Assembly: GCA_965200645.1 (NCBI GenBank)
Contig: CBDAUN010000003.1
Location: forward strand, 806,001-870,000
DNA from: CBDAUN01 sp965200645
Lineage (GTDB): Bacteria; Pseudomonadota; Gammaproteobacteria; Arenicellales; JAJDZL01
DNA length: 64,000 nucleotides
Direction: 5' to 3'
This document shows, piece after piece, positions 17,999-27,070 of this stretch (its first letter is position 1; each line of letters opens with the position of its first letter). Below the pieces are notes generated by a model. That model saw nothing but the letters and a program-made list of their open reading frames with translations. It was not told where the DNA came from and made no database searches. A program made the position numbers and the translations under genes.

Positions 17999-18975
17999 TC
18001 AAACTCAGTGCTCGCCACGAAAATTGGCGGCTTAGGGAAGAGTTTGCTACTTCCCACGGACCCAAGAATTCTGTCAACCTGGTTGTCGTAGACCTTAATG
18101 AAAACGGAGTCTCAGGACATGGCGAGGCAGTGCCATATCCCCGCTACGAGCAAAGTGTTGAACAAACTCTAGATGCAATATCAGATGTTACTAGGGATAT
18201 TCAAAATGGTGTAACTCGTGACGAATTGCGCAAGCTTATTCCGGCAAATGCTGCTCGAAATGCTTTGGATTGCGCTATGTGGGATTTGGAGGGAAAACAA
18301 AGAGAACTGCCCGTTTGGAGACTTGCCGGTCTACCTCAACCAAAATCAGTGACCGGCGTATACACCTTAAGCTTAAACACTCCGGAGAATATGGCGGAAC
18401 AAGCTCGTAGCGTACGGAACTTTCCACATTTGAAGTTGAAGCTCAATGCCGCTGAAGTCATTGAATCAGTTCAAGCCGTGCGAACTGCCCGCCCGGATGC
18501 GAGATTGATAGTCGATGCCAATGAAGCCTGGGATATCGATACGCTTGACTCCGTAGAACCCAAACTATCAGATCTAGGCGTTGAAGCCATAGAACAGCCC
18601 TTACCGGCGAAAGATGATGCAGTCCTTGAATCTCGAAATTACACCATCGACCTATGCGCAGATGAATCATTCTTCGTCGCCGCAGATGTTCAGCGATTGA
18701 CTAACCGATATAACACTTTCAATATAAAACTCGACAAGTCTGGAGGATTAACGGAAGCAATAGATACTGCTAAAGAAATCGAAAAGCACGGTCTAAATAT
18801 CATGATCGGCAGTATGATGTCGACTTCACTTTCCCTTGCTCCTGCAATGCTTCTTACGCACAATGCAAAGATTGTCGACTTGGATTCACCCGTTTGGCTG
18901 CAAGTTGACCGAATTGGCGGACTGCAATTCAAAGATGGCCATTTTTCTCCCGCAAAATCAACACTGTGGGGTTAA
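17995..18975 (+). CDS. dgcA: N-acetyl-D-glutamate racemase DgcA (enolase superfamily, dipeptide epimerase-like)
   Basis: This 326-residue enolase-superfamily enzyme is of the muconate-lactonising/dipeptide-epimerase subgroup. Expected residues are visible: the general-base Lys in LKLKLNA (about 143-149), metal ligands in VDANEAW (about 170), EQPL (about 198) and DES (about 222), and the opposite Lys in IKLDKSGG (about 245). Such enzymes racemise alpha-carbons of N-acylated amino acids; DgcA converts N-acetyl-D-glutamate to N-acetyl-L-glutamate. Coupling to dgcN supports that role over a muropeptide L-Ala-D/L-Glu epimerase, which remains the alternative. The start is the ATG overlapping the dgcN stop. 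Confidence 0.82.
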   Translation: MIKLSARHENWRLREEFATSHGPKNSVNLVVVDLNENGVSGHGEAVPYPRYEQSVEQTLDAISDVTRDIQNGVTRDELRKLIPANAARNALDCAMWDLEGKQRELPVWRLAGLPQPKSVTGVYTLSLNTPENMAEQARSVRNFPHLKLKLNAAEVIESVQAVRTARPDARLIVDANEAWDIDTLDSVEPKLSDLGVEAIEQPLPAKDDAVLESRNYTIDLCADESFFVAADVQRLTNRYNTFNIKLDKSGGLTEAIDTAKEIEKHGLNIMIGSMMSTSLSLAPAMLLTHNAKIVDLDSPVWLQVDRIGGLQFKDGHFSPAKSTLWG

Positions 18976-19005
18976 ATTCCAATTTCATAATCTTTGGAAA
19001 AAGTT

Positions 19006-20421
19006 ATGAATAAACTCAATATTGATTTCGACAATTTAACGCAATATCCAATCAAGGTTCTAGCGAAATGGCTCAGAAGCGGTGTCATATCCACCCACGA
19101 TTTGGTGAAGCAGGCAATTGAAAATCATGAACAAGCCCCACCAAAATGGAATGCCTATGCAACGTGGGACCCAAAACAGGCAATGCATCAAACTAGAAGC
19201 GTTAGGGATGCCTTCAAAGATGGTTTCGATTATGGAATGTTGCAAGGAATTCCGGTTTCGGTAAAGGACAACTACGGAATTGGCACTTATCCACTGTATG
19301 CCGGAAGCAGTAAGCAACTCCCAAATTATATGAACTACGCGGGACCTGTTTTAAAGGCGATTCAAAAGAGTCTCGGCATCATAATGGGTAAAACTAATAC
19401 TGTTGAATTTGCCTATGGTGGCCTTGGTGTGAATAACCATTGGGGAACACCTTGGAATCCATTCGACTCAAAAGAACATCGTGTGCCAGGTGGTTCTAGC
19501 TGTGGTGCCGGTGTCAGTCTACACGAAGGTTCAGCAATGTTGGCGTTAGGCAGTGACACTGCAGGTTCGGTCCGGATACCAGCTAGTTTTACTGGCAATG
19601 TGGGCTACAAACCCAGCAAGGGTAGATGGTCTACTGACGGCATTGTTCCTCTAAGCCAGCACTTGGATGTACCTGGGATCCTGACGAAAAGTACTGCTGA
19701 TCTATTTTGTGCATTCAGCAGCATAGATCCTCAGTATGATTCATATCAAAAACTATGCCACCGATTTGAAAATTTAGCGAATAAAAAGGTGCGAATTGGT
19801 ATAGGCGACAATCTATTGTGGTCATCAGCCGAAAGCGATATTGTTCGAATTTGTGAAGAGTCACTGCACCACTTCGAATCGTTCAATGTAGCAAAAATTA
19901 TCCACAATGTGAAATTCCCAGAAGCTCAACAGGCGGTTGACTTTAGAAATTCCGGAGGCACGGTGTCTGTAGAATTAATAGAATTCATGCAAGCCGAACT
20001 TCCCGAATGGATAGACAATCTGGATCCAGTCATTGCGAATCGAGTCAAAATCGGTGGTGGCATTGACGCGATAGAGTTCCTCAAACGAATTCGCCAACTT
20101 AGAAAATTTGCAAAAAATCCCTCAACTGCTTTTGAGCAATGCGACTTGATCGCCTGCCCCACCGTACCCATTTCACCACCAAAGGTATCGGATGTCAGTC
20201 AAATTGAGAACTACCAGAAAGTCAACTTATTTGCCCTGCAAAACACTTGTATAGCAAACATTTTAAATTTATGTGCTACCACTATACCTGTGGGCTTGGA
20301 TGCAAAAGGAATGCCTGTGGGACTTCAGCTTCTGGCCCCGCATGGATACGACGAATTGTTAGTTTCAATCACCGATCGTCTCTACAAATGTCTACATTCG
20401 AACGATCTAAATGACGAATAA
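19006..20421 (+). CDS. Amidase-signature hydrolase with intact triad
   Basis: The 471-residue amidase keeps all three catalytic residues: Lys in SVKDNYG, cis-Ser in PGGSSCG and the nucleophile in DTAGSVR. Enzymes of this family hydrolyse carboxylic amides in the cytosol; no signal peptide is seen. It follows dgcA by 30 bases and overlaps the thioesterase gene by 11, so it belongs to the dgcN operon. A role in removing the acetyl group from N-acetyl-L-glutamate would complete the pathway, but this is inference; another N-acyl amino-acid amide is possible. The start is the ATG with GGAAA upstream; a TTG four codons earlier is in frame. Confidence 0.85.
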   Translation: MNKLNIDFDNLTQYPIKVLAKWLRSGVISTHDLVKQAIENHEQAPPKWNAYATWDPKQAMHQTRSVRDAFKDGFDYGMLQGIPVSVKDNYGIGTYPLYAGSSKQLPNYMNYAGPVLKAIQKSLGIIMGKTNTVEFAYGGLGVNNHWGTPWNPFDSKEHRVPGGSSCGAGVSLHEGSAMLALGSDTAGSVRIPASFTGNVGYKPSKGRWSTDGIVPLSQHLDVPGILTKSTADLFCAFSSIDPQYDSYQKLCHRFENLANKKVRIGIGDNLLWSSAESDIVRICEESLHHFESFNVAKIIHNVKFPEAQQAVDFRNSGGTVSVELIEFMQAELPEWIDNLDPVIANRVKIGGGIDAIEFLKRIRQLRKFAKNPSTAFEQCDLIACPTVPISPPKVSDVSQIENYQKVNLFALQNTCIANILNLCATTIPVGLDAKGMPVGLQLLAPHGYDELLVSITDRLYKCLHSNDLNDE

Positions 20422-20920
20422 GACCATGAGGACCGACAACTTTAACTCTACTTTGACATTGCATCGTGACGTCGTCAAGGCAGACTGGGTCGACGAATAC
20501 GAGCACATGAATCTGAGTTACTACGTATTAATTTGTGACCAGTCCACGTACGCGTTTTGGGAATTGGTTAATGACTCTAAAGCACTAAAGCAACGAGATG
20601 GGTTGGAATACGCCGTTGTCGAATCCCACGTAAATTATCTTCAAGAATTACGCCTGGGCGATCCTGTTCGCGTAACGACCCAACTGATCGCATACGACAG
20701 TAAACGATTTCGAATTTTCCACGAACTGTATCATGAAAAAGACGGATTTTTGTCTGCCACTAACGAAATTATGGCCTTGGGGTTCGATTTAAATTCACGA
20801 GCAATCTGCAAATTTAACCAAACAGTACAGAACAACCTGACCACCCTATTTGATAGTCATAAGCATCTCGATCAACCCCGAAATGCCGGGCGAGCCATAT
20901 CGTTTACCACACCAATCTAA
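20411..20920 (+). CDS. Hotdog-fold thioesterase, 4HBT-like
   Basis: The 169-residue protein is a single hotdog domain. The active-site region ADWVDEYEHMNLSYY (about residues 25-39) matches the W-[VI]-D-x-x-x-HMN pattern of acyl-CoA thioesterases, including those fused or linked to carnitine dehydrogenase that act on betainyl-CoA. The substrate is unknown. It overlaps the amidase stop by 11 bases and is the last gene of the dgcN operon. A second in-frame ATG lies five codons downstream (20426). Confidence 0.75.
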   Translation: MTNKTMRTDNFNSTLTLHRDVVKADWVDEYEHMNLSYYVLICDQSTYAFWELVNDSKALKQRDGLEYAVVESHVNYLQELRLGDPVRVTTQLIAYDSKRFRIFHELYHEKDGFLSATNEIMALGFDLNSRAICKFNQTVQNNLTTLFDSHKHLDQPRNAGRAISFTTPI

Positions 20921-21153
20921 TCTTGAAACCCAATCCCCTTTTGCTTTGGAACGGCGACATTAAAAGGCATGGTTGCTTCCTAAACACCACTTGAAGGAAC
21001 GACTATAGAAGTCTACTATCGATCGACCTTCCTCGCCATCAATTTACCCACAAGTAGCCTGCCTTATCGGACTAAGCCACACTGACTTTCTATACAGTCA
21101 CCCAACTAAATTTCTGCTAGCGTTTTTATGCCAACTCAAAATGTATCTCACTA

Positions 21154-22089
21154 CTAACCCGCGAGTCGCTTAAGCGGCTGGGCCATGCAGTGGACTCCAC
21201 CTCCTGCAAGGGTAAACATAGACATTTCAGGATCGTAAACTTCAAACCCGTTGGCTTTGAGTTTGGTATTCAAATCGGTTGCCTCTGCAGTCGAAAGCAC
21301 TCGATCGTTCCCTAAAGCTACAACATTGCAGGCTAAAGACATGGTGTCCTGAAAACTTACCGGAATCATTTCAATTTGCCTCGACTGCAGCCAATCTAAA
21401 ACATCTGGCTCGGTTGTGTCCAGGCAAACAGCGGCACATTTGGGAGCCAGCATACAAACCATTAGATCAATGTGCACGTAAAACTCATCAATGGGCGCAT
21501 ACTTCACTTCCCAACCTTCCTTTTCCATCCAACTGCCAACTTGCTTGGCGCCACGTTCTTCCGATCTTCCACCCGTGTAACCAATCAAAACAGCCCCTGG
21601 CTCAATGATGTTGAAGTCGCCACCTTCAAAGTTTCCGGCACTCACCATTTCAAACACTGGAATATCATGAGAAGTGTAGAACCTAAGCACTTCGGCATAC
21701 TCACCTCTTCTTCTGGGGTTGGCGAGTTGGCAAACTATCGCACCGAATGGCGTCATGACGTTAGAATCGCGTGTATACACCTGATAAGGCGTATGCGGAT
21801 TGGGTTCGATCATGTAAACCTCAACATCCGCACTTCGGTATGCGTCAACCAGTTGTTCATGCTGTCTTGCCGCAAGCGCATGATCGAATTCAATTCCAAG
21901 CTGAGCTGTCTTTCGGCAGATGGAACTAAATTTAAAATTCTCTGCGCCCATCCAACGAAAATGGTTGACCGGACCAAGTAGTACCTTCTTTAAAACTCCA
22001 TACTCTGAGTCCACTCCCCATTTATCAAGAGTCTTGGTATTTCCTTCGGGATTCCGACTCCTCAGTGATTTACTCATTAATGTAGACAT
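21154..22089 (-). CDS. Dimethylargininase-like amidinohydrolase
   Basis: The 311-residue protein belongs to the guanidine-group-modifying superfamily (arginine deiminase, dimethylargininase, amidinotransferase). The substrate-binding FEGGD (about 154-158), a His in EFYVHIDLM (about 205) and the nucleophilic Cys in GGGVHCM near the C-terminus (about 302) are present. Single-domain length fits dimethylargininases, which release citrulline and a methylamine from methylated arginine; a related substrate cannot be excluded. A perfect AGGAGG stands 7 bases before the chosen ATG. It follows nuoM by 52 bases on the same strand, where nuoN would be expected, and may be cotranscribed with complex I genes. 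Confidence 0.78.
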   Translation of the reverse strand: MSTLMSKSLRSRNPEGNTKTLDKWGVDSEYGVLKKVLLGPVNHFRWMGAENFKFSSICRKTAQLGIEFDHALAARQHEQLVDAYRSADVEVYMIEPNPHTPYQVYTRDSNVMTPFGAIVCQLANPRRRGEYAEVLRFYTSHDIPVFEMVSAGNFEGGDFNIIEPGAVLIGYTGGRSEERGAKQVGSWMEKEGWEVKYAPIDEFYVHIDLMVCMLAPKCAAVCLDTTEPDVLDWLQSRQIEMIPVSFQDTMSLACNVVALGNDRVLSTAEATDLNTKLKANGFEVYDPEMSMFTLAGGGVHCMAQPLKRLAG

Positions 22090-22141
22090 CTCTTAACCTC
22101 CTATAAATCACGCACAAAAATTTGCCCGTAATTGTGCTGAA

Positions 22142-23632
22142 TTAGTATTTAACAACGGATGACTGACTGACTAGATATTCCACAGATGCGTGCATTATTT
22201 CAAGCAGCGGGTATGGCCAAACTCCTATGAGCAAAACAAAAAAGCCCACCGAAGCCAAAACCACTATCTCTCTAGCACTAATGTCTTTGAGGCCAGCAAC
22301 TGCTTCACTAGTCACCTTGCCGTAAATGACCCGCTTGTACATCCACAGGGTATAAGCTGCTCCGAAAATCAAAGTCAACGCTGCAATCACTGCATAGATT
22401 GCGCTCACCTGAAACGCACCAATAATGACCAGTAACTCGCCTACAAATCCCGAAGTGCCTGGCAACCCTACATTGGCCAACGAAAACAACATCACAAATG
22501 CCGCAAATATCGGCATCGTATGTGCAACTCCACCATAGGTTGATATTTTTCTGGAATGTAGCCGGTCGTACAAAACTCCTACACATAAAAACAGTGCACC
22601 CGATACAAATCCATGAGAGATCATTTGCACAATCGCGCCTTCAATTCCCTGAATGTTGAATACGAAAAAACCCAACGTCACAAAACCCATATGCGAAATA
22701 GACGAATACGCAATCAATTTTTTCATATCGGTTTGAACCAAGGCCACCAAGGCAATGTACACAACCGCGATTAGTGACAACACAACCATGTAAATTGCGA
22801 GTTCATGAGAGGCATCCGGCAATACTGGCAGGTTGAATCTTAGAAAACCATAAGCTCCCATCTTCAACATGACCGCAGCCAAAATCACGGACCCACCTGT
22901 TGGTGCTTCGACATGAGCGTCAGGCAACCAGGTATGTACCGGTACCATTGGCACCTTCACCGCAAACGCTGAGAAAAATGCAAGAAACAGTAATATCTGA
23001 GCAGTAAACGATATGGGTCTGAATCCATGCCAGTCGCGTATGTCAAAACTGGAACCTGTGAGATTGTACAAATACAAAAATGCAACTAGCATCAACAAAG
23101 ATCCAATCAATGTATACAGAAAGAACTTGATTGATGCATAGACTCGATTCTCACCACCCCATACGCCAATGATGAGAAACATCGGGATTAACATAGCTTC
23201 CCAAAAGATATAAAAAACTATCGCATCAAGCGCACAAAACACCCCAATCATTAGTCCTTCCAAAATGAGGAAAGCTGCCATGTATTGTGCAACCCGCTTT
23301 CGAATCACTTGCCAGCCTGCTACCACAACTACCATGGTGAGGAAAGTAGTGAGCAAGATTAGGGGTAAAGAAATGCCATCAATACCCAGTGAGTAGTTGA
23401 TTGAAAATGTGCTCACCCACTCGCGATGTTCGATGAACTGAAACGCAGCAGTTGAATTGTCGAAGTTCAGATATAGCGGAATGCTAGAAATAAAAGTAGC
23501 AACGGAAAAACCCAAAGCAAGCCTGCGAGCTGCTTCGTCATTGGAACTTCCAATTGCTAACGTAAGCAGGCCACCGACAATTGGCAACCAGATTACGATG
23601 CTTAGTTCAAAACCCGCACCCAGATCAATCAT
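22142..23632 (-). CDS. nuoM: NADH-quinone oxidoreductase subunit M
   Basis: The 496-residue, about 14-span antiporter-like subunit of the complex I membrane arm pumps protons. The signature LPDAHVEAPTGGSVILA segment (about 238-254) has the conserved charged and hydrophobic pattern, and the functional Glu in IFWEAMLIPMF (about residue 144) is kept. Length fits the family. It is the last nuo gene present: nuoN, which normally follows, is absent. It lies 18 bases after nuoL. Confidence 0.96.
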   Translation of the reverse strand: MIDLGAGFELSIVIWLPIVGGLLTLAIGSSNDEAARRLALGFSVATFISSIPLYLNFDNSTAAFQFIEHREWVSTFSINYSLGIDGISLPLILLTTFLTMVVVVAGWQVIRKRVAQYMAAFLILEGLMIGVFCALDAIVFYIFWEAMLIPMFLIIGVWGGENRVYASIKFFLYTLIGSLLMLVAFLYLYNLTGSSFDIRDWHGFRPISFTAQILLFLAFFSAFAVKVPMVPVHTWLPDAHVEAPTGGSVILAAVMLKMGAYGFLRFNLPVLPDASHELAIYMVVLSLIAVVYIALVALVQTDMKKLIAYSSISHMGFVTLGFFVFNIQGIEGAIVQMISHGFVSGALFLCVGVLYDRLHSRKISTYGGVAHTMPIFAAFVMLFSLANVGLPGTSGFVGELLVIIGAFQVSAIYAVIAALTLIFGAAYTLWMYKRVIYGKVTSEAVAGLKDISAREIVVLASVGFFVLLIGVWPYPLLEIMHASVEYLVSQSSVVKY

Positions 23633-23650
23633 GCCGAAAGCATATCTCCG

Positions 23651-25615
23651 CTAGTTTGCGACAAACCAGGTAATCAGCAAGAACAAGCCGATAATCATTG
23701 TGAACGCATAGTGGTACACAAAGCCAGACTGGATGTGCCGGATACGCTCTGAAATCTTTCGTACAGTCTGCGAAAGTCCGTTAACAATTCCGTCGTCAAT
23801 AACGCGAACATCAATCATTTGCCAACAAATCCCGCCAAGCGACCGAGTCCCATTAGCGAAGACAAGTTGGTTGAATTCGTCGCATCCATACTTCATATCC
23901 AAAATTCGCCATGCCCAGTGGAATCGCTGCTGGACCACTCCAGGCAGATGCGGCATTTTTATATACAACAACCAGGCAACCACAATCCCGGCAACTGCCA
24001 ACCAAAATGGCAATGTTAAGAAGCCATGAACAATCATGCTGAAAGCGAGCTCAAGACCTGATTTACCTTCATAAGCCTGTCCAAGAATTGCCAATGTGTC
24101 TCTAGCAGCGGTGGCAGTTACCGTATCGCCGTAGAAGTCTCCGAACAGCATTGGGCCAGCATAAATCGCCCCGAATATGACTGATGGAATCGCCAGCATC
24201 ACTAACGGAAGCGTAATCACCCAAGGTGATTCGTGAACATGGCTTAGCTCTTCTCGTGACATTCTTGGTTTTCCGTGAAAAACGATAAACAGCATTCGGA
24301 ATGAATACAGTGCAGTTACAAAAACACCCATTGTCACTGCGAACAATGCTAGACCACTGCCTGGCAGATTGCTGGCATGCACCGCTTCAATGATTGAGTC
24401 CTTGGAAAAGAATCCTGAAAATGGCGGAAGCCCAGCCAATGCAAGTGAACCAATCAATGAAGTCCAGTACGTGATTGGCATTAACTTTTTCAATCCGCCC
24501 ATATGTCGGATGTCTTGTTGATGATGCAACGCAACAATGACCGATCCAGCCGCTAAGAACAGCAGAGCCTTAAAGAAGGCATGTGTAGTAAGATGAAACA
24601 ACCCAGCCGCATACGCAGATGCACCAAGCGCGACCGTCATATAGCCCAACTGTGACAATGTGGAGTAAGCCACAATTCGCTTAATATCGTTCTGTACTAA
24701 TCCGACCAGTGCCATGAAAAGAGCAGTTATGGCACCAACTGTAATAACCACTGTCAGCGCTACTGTTGAAAACTCAAATAGTGGCGACATTCTTGCCACC
24801 ATGAAGATTCCGGCGGTAACCATGGTTGCCGCATGAATCAACGCAGAAATTGGAGTTGGGCCCTCCATAGAATCAGGTAACCACACGTGCAGTGGGACCT
24901 GTGCCGACTTCCCCATTGCGCCAACAAACAGCAACAACGGAATGATTGTCAGCCAGTGCCAATGCACTCCATCAAACGCCTCTACTGTCATGCTTGAAAC
25001 CGATGGTGCGAGCTCAAATACAGTTGAATAATCGACGCTGCCAAATACATACACCACTGCAGCGATGCCGAGAATGAATCCAAAGTCACCAATACGATTA
25101 ACTAAGAAGGCCTTTAGATTAGCGAATATTGCCGATTCTCGGTCAAACCAAAATCCGATCAATAAATAGGAAACAACGCCAACACCTTCCCAACCAAAGA
25201 ACAACTGAATGAAGTTGTTGGACATTACCAACATCAGCATCGCAAAGGTAAAGAGCGAAATGTAGCAGAAGAATCTTTGGTAGCCATCATCGTCATGCAT
25301 GTAGCCAATCGTATAGATATGCACCATGAAGGAAACAAAGGTGACGACTACCGCCATCGACGCGGACAGTTCATCAATAAGGAATCCTATTTCAATGTGG
25401 AGACTGCCGCTTGTTCCCCAAACATACAGTGCACCATTGAATAAGTTGCCCTGCAGCACATCAATCATCACCCACACAGAAAGCACAAAGCTTAGTGCCA
25501 CACCAGCAACTGCAATTCGATGCGATGTTGTTCGACCGAGGACCCGACCAAACAACCCGGTGATGATCGAAGTCACCAGACAACTGAAAGGAATCAGTGA
25601 ATAAACCAGTAACAT
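23651..25615 (-). CDS. nuoL: NADH-quinone oxidoreductase subunit L
   Basis: The 654-residue antiporter-like subunit is the distal proton pump of the membrane arm. Recognisable segments are FFGWEGVGVVSYLLIGFW (about 138-155), the LPDSMEGPTPISALIHAATMV-type motif (about 245) and the long lateral helix followed by a C-terminal span. It is the usual length for NuoL and sits 5 bases after nuoK. Confidence 0.97.
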   Translation of the reverse strand: MLLVYSLIPFSCLVTSIITGLFGRVLGRTTSHRIAVAGVALSFVLSVWVMIDVLQGNLFNGALYVWGTSGSLHIEIGFLIDELSASMAVVVTFVSFMVHIYTIGYMHDDDGYQRFFCYISLFTFAMLMLVMSNNFIQLFFGWEGVGVVSYLLIGFWFDRESAIFANLKAFLVNRIGDFGFILGIAAVVYVFGSVDYSTVFELAPSVSSMTVEAFDGVHWHWLTIIPLLLFVGAMGKSAQVPLHVWLPDSMEGPTPISALIHAATMVTAGIFMVARMSPLFEFSTVALTVVITVGAITALFMALVGLVQNDIKRIVAYSTLSQLGYMTVALGASAYAAGLFHLTTHAFFKALLFLAAGSVIVALHHQQDIRHMGGLKKLMPITYWTSLIGSLALAGLPPFSGFFSKDSIIEAVHASNLPGSGLALFAVTMGVFVTALYSFRMLFIVFHGKPRMSREELSHVHESPWVITLPLVMLAIPSVIFGAIYAGPMLFGDFYGDTVTATAARDTLAILGQAYEGKSGLELAFSMIVHGFLTLPFWLAVAGIVVAWLLYIKMPHLPGVVQQRFHWAWRILDMKYGCDEFNQLVFANGTRSLGGICWQMIDVRVIDDGIVNGLSQTVRKISERIRHIQSGFVYHYAFTMIIGLFLLITWFVAN

Positions 25616-25620
25616 TTGCG

Positions 25621-25926
25621 CTAGTTGCTTAACTGGTTGAGATCGTCAACATTGATTGTTCTTCGATTTCTAAATAACACGATCAGGATGGCCAAACCTA
25701 TTGCGGCTTCAGCAGCTGCCACAGTCAGTATGAAGAAAACAAAAACCTGCCCTGCCAAATCCTGCAAGTAATGAGAAAAAGCAATAAAGTTAATGTTTAC
25801 GGCCAGCAGCAGCAATTCTATTGCCATCAGCAATATCACTACATTCTTGCGATTCAAAAAAATTCCAACGACTGCAATAGAAAACACAGCAGCAGCGAGC
25901 ATCAAATAATGAGATAACGGAATCAT
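25621..25926 (-). CDS. nuoK: NADH-quinone oxidoreductase subunit K
   Basis: The 101-residue protein has three membrane spans and the two conserved membrane glutamates of NuoK, in MAIELLLLAVN (about 36) and in the AAEAAIGLA segment (about 72). It forms part of the proton path near the quinone arm of complex I. Its ATG overlaps the nuoJ stop by 4 bases. Confidence 0.96.
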   Translation of the reverse strand: MIPLSHYLMLAAAVFSIAVVGIFLNRKNVVILLMAIELLLLAVNINFIAFSHYLQDLAGQVFVFFILTVAAAEAAIGLAILIVLFRNRRTINVDDLNQLSN

Positions 25927-26555
25927 TCTGTAGAACTCGAACCGGCTTGATTTTGCGGCGTCTCTGACTTCATTGATACGATTCGTAGCCGATCCTGTTT
26001 ACTCACCCGAATTTGTTCAACCGGCTTTTGATACTTTGTCTCGGGTCGCCGTCGCAAAGTCAGCGAAATCGCTGCAACAATCGCTACTAGCAAAATTACG
26101 GCGGCAATTTCAAATGGATAGAAGTAGTCGGTGTATAGAACTTCCCCTAAAGCTTGGGTATTGCTATAGTCAGCTGGCTTGCCCTCGGGTCTTGGCAAGG
26201 TTTCACTGTCAAACTCCGCGGCATTCAAAATGACCGCCATCTCGATGACCAAAAGCACGGCAACCAATCCACCAATGGGTAAATATTCTCCAAACCCTTC
26301 ACGCAGGCGAACCAGATTGATGTCCAGCATCATGACCACAAACAAAAACAGCACCATTACTGCACCGACATAGACAAGCACCAGCACGATTGCTAGAAAT
26401 TCTGCTTCGAGTGTTACCCAAACTCCGGCAGCACTGAAAAATGCAAGTACTAAAAATAGTGCCGCCTTCACTGGGTTGCGGATCGTGATGACCATAAAGG
26501 CCGAAAACAGCAACGCGACGGCGAAGAAATAAAAACTCAATTGTAAAAACGTCAC
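25923..26555 (-). CDS. nuoJ: NADH-quinone oxidoreductase subunit J
   Basis: The 210-residue membrane subunit has five predicted spans, with the YVGAVMVLFLFVVMML helix (about 62-77) that undergoes the pi-bulge transition in solved structures. The C-terminal 40 residues are hydrophilic and charged, an extension seen in many proteobacterial NuoJ proteins. It lies between nuoI and nuoK. Confidence 0.95.
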   Translation of the reverse strand: MTFLQLSFYFFAVALLFSAFMVITIRNPVKAALFLVLAFFSAAGVWVTLEAEFLAIVLVLVYVGAVMVLFLFVVMMLDINLVRLREGFGEYLPIGGLVAVLLVIEMAVILNAAEFDSETLPRPEGKPADYSNTQALGEVLYTDYFYPFEIAAVILLVAIVAAISLTLRRRPETKYQKPVEQIRVSKQDRLRIVSMKSETPQNQAGSSSTE

Positions 26556-26566
26556 GAACCCAACGC

Positions 26567-27067
26567 CTATCGATATGGCGAATCCATTCTACGTGCCTCA
26601 GCGATCCTGTCTTCATACTGATCACCAATAGCGAGCAATTCCTGCTTGGTGATCACTTGTTCACCACGATTTTCGTAGTGAAACTCGTGGATATCAGTCA
26701 TGACAATAGAATCAACAGGACAGGCTTCTTCACAAAATCCACAGTACACGCACTTGAATAAATCAATGTCGTATCGAGTGGTTCGACGGGTTCCATCTTC
26801 ACGTTCATCGGATTCGATGGTAATAGCAAGTGCCGGACATACTGCTTCGCATAACTTACAGGCGATGCATCGCTCCTCTCCGTTTGGGTATCGACGAAGT
26901 GCATGCAAGCCACGAAATCGCGGTGACTTAGGCGTCTTTTCCTCTGGATACTGCACGGTAATTTTGCGCGTAAACATATGTTTCAATGTAACGGACAACC
27001 CACGCACCAACTCGGTTAGCAGAAAAGTTTGGATGTTTCTTCGTAACCAATTCATTTGACTGAACAA
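26567..27067 (-). CDS. nuoI: NADH-quinone oxidoreductase subunit I
   Basis: The 166-residue protein carries two [4Fe-4S] clusters (N6a and N6b) that pass electrons towards NuoB. The two motifs are CIACKLCEAVCP (about 64-75) and CVYCGFCEEACP (about 103-114). An N-terminal amphipathic segment anchors it to the membrane arm. It follows nuoH by 3 bases. Confidence 0.97.
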   Translation of the reverse strand: MFSQMNWLRRNIQTFLLTELVRGLSVTLKHMFTRKITVQYPEEKTPKSPRFRGLHALRRYPNGEERCIACKLCEAVCPALAITIESDEREDGTRRTTRYDIDLFKCVYCGFCEEACPVDSIVMTDIHEFHYENRGEQVITKQELLAIGDQYEDRIAEARRMDSPYR

Positions 27068-27070
27068 TTT

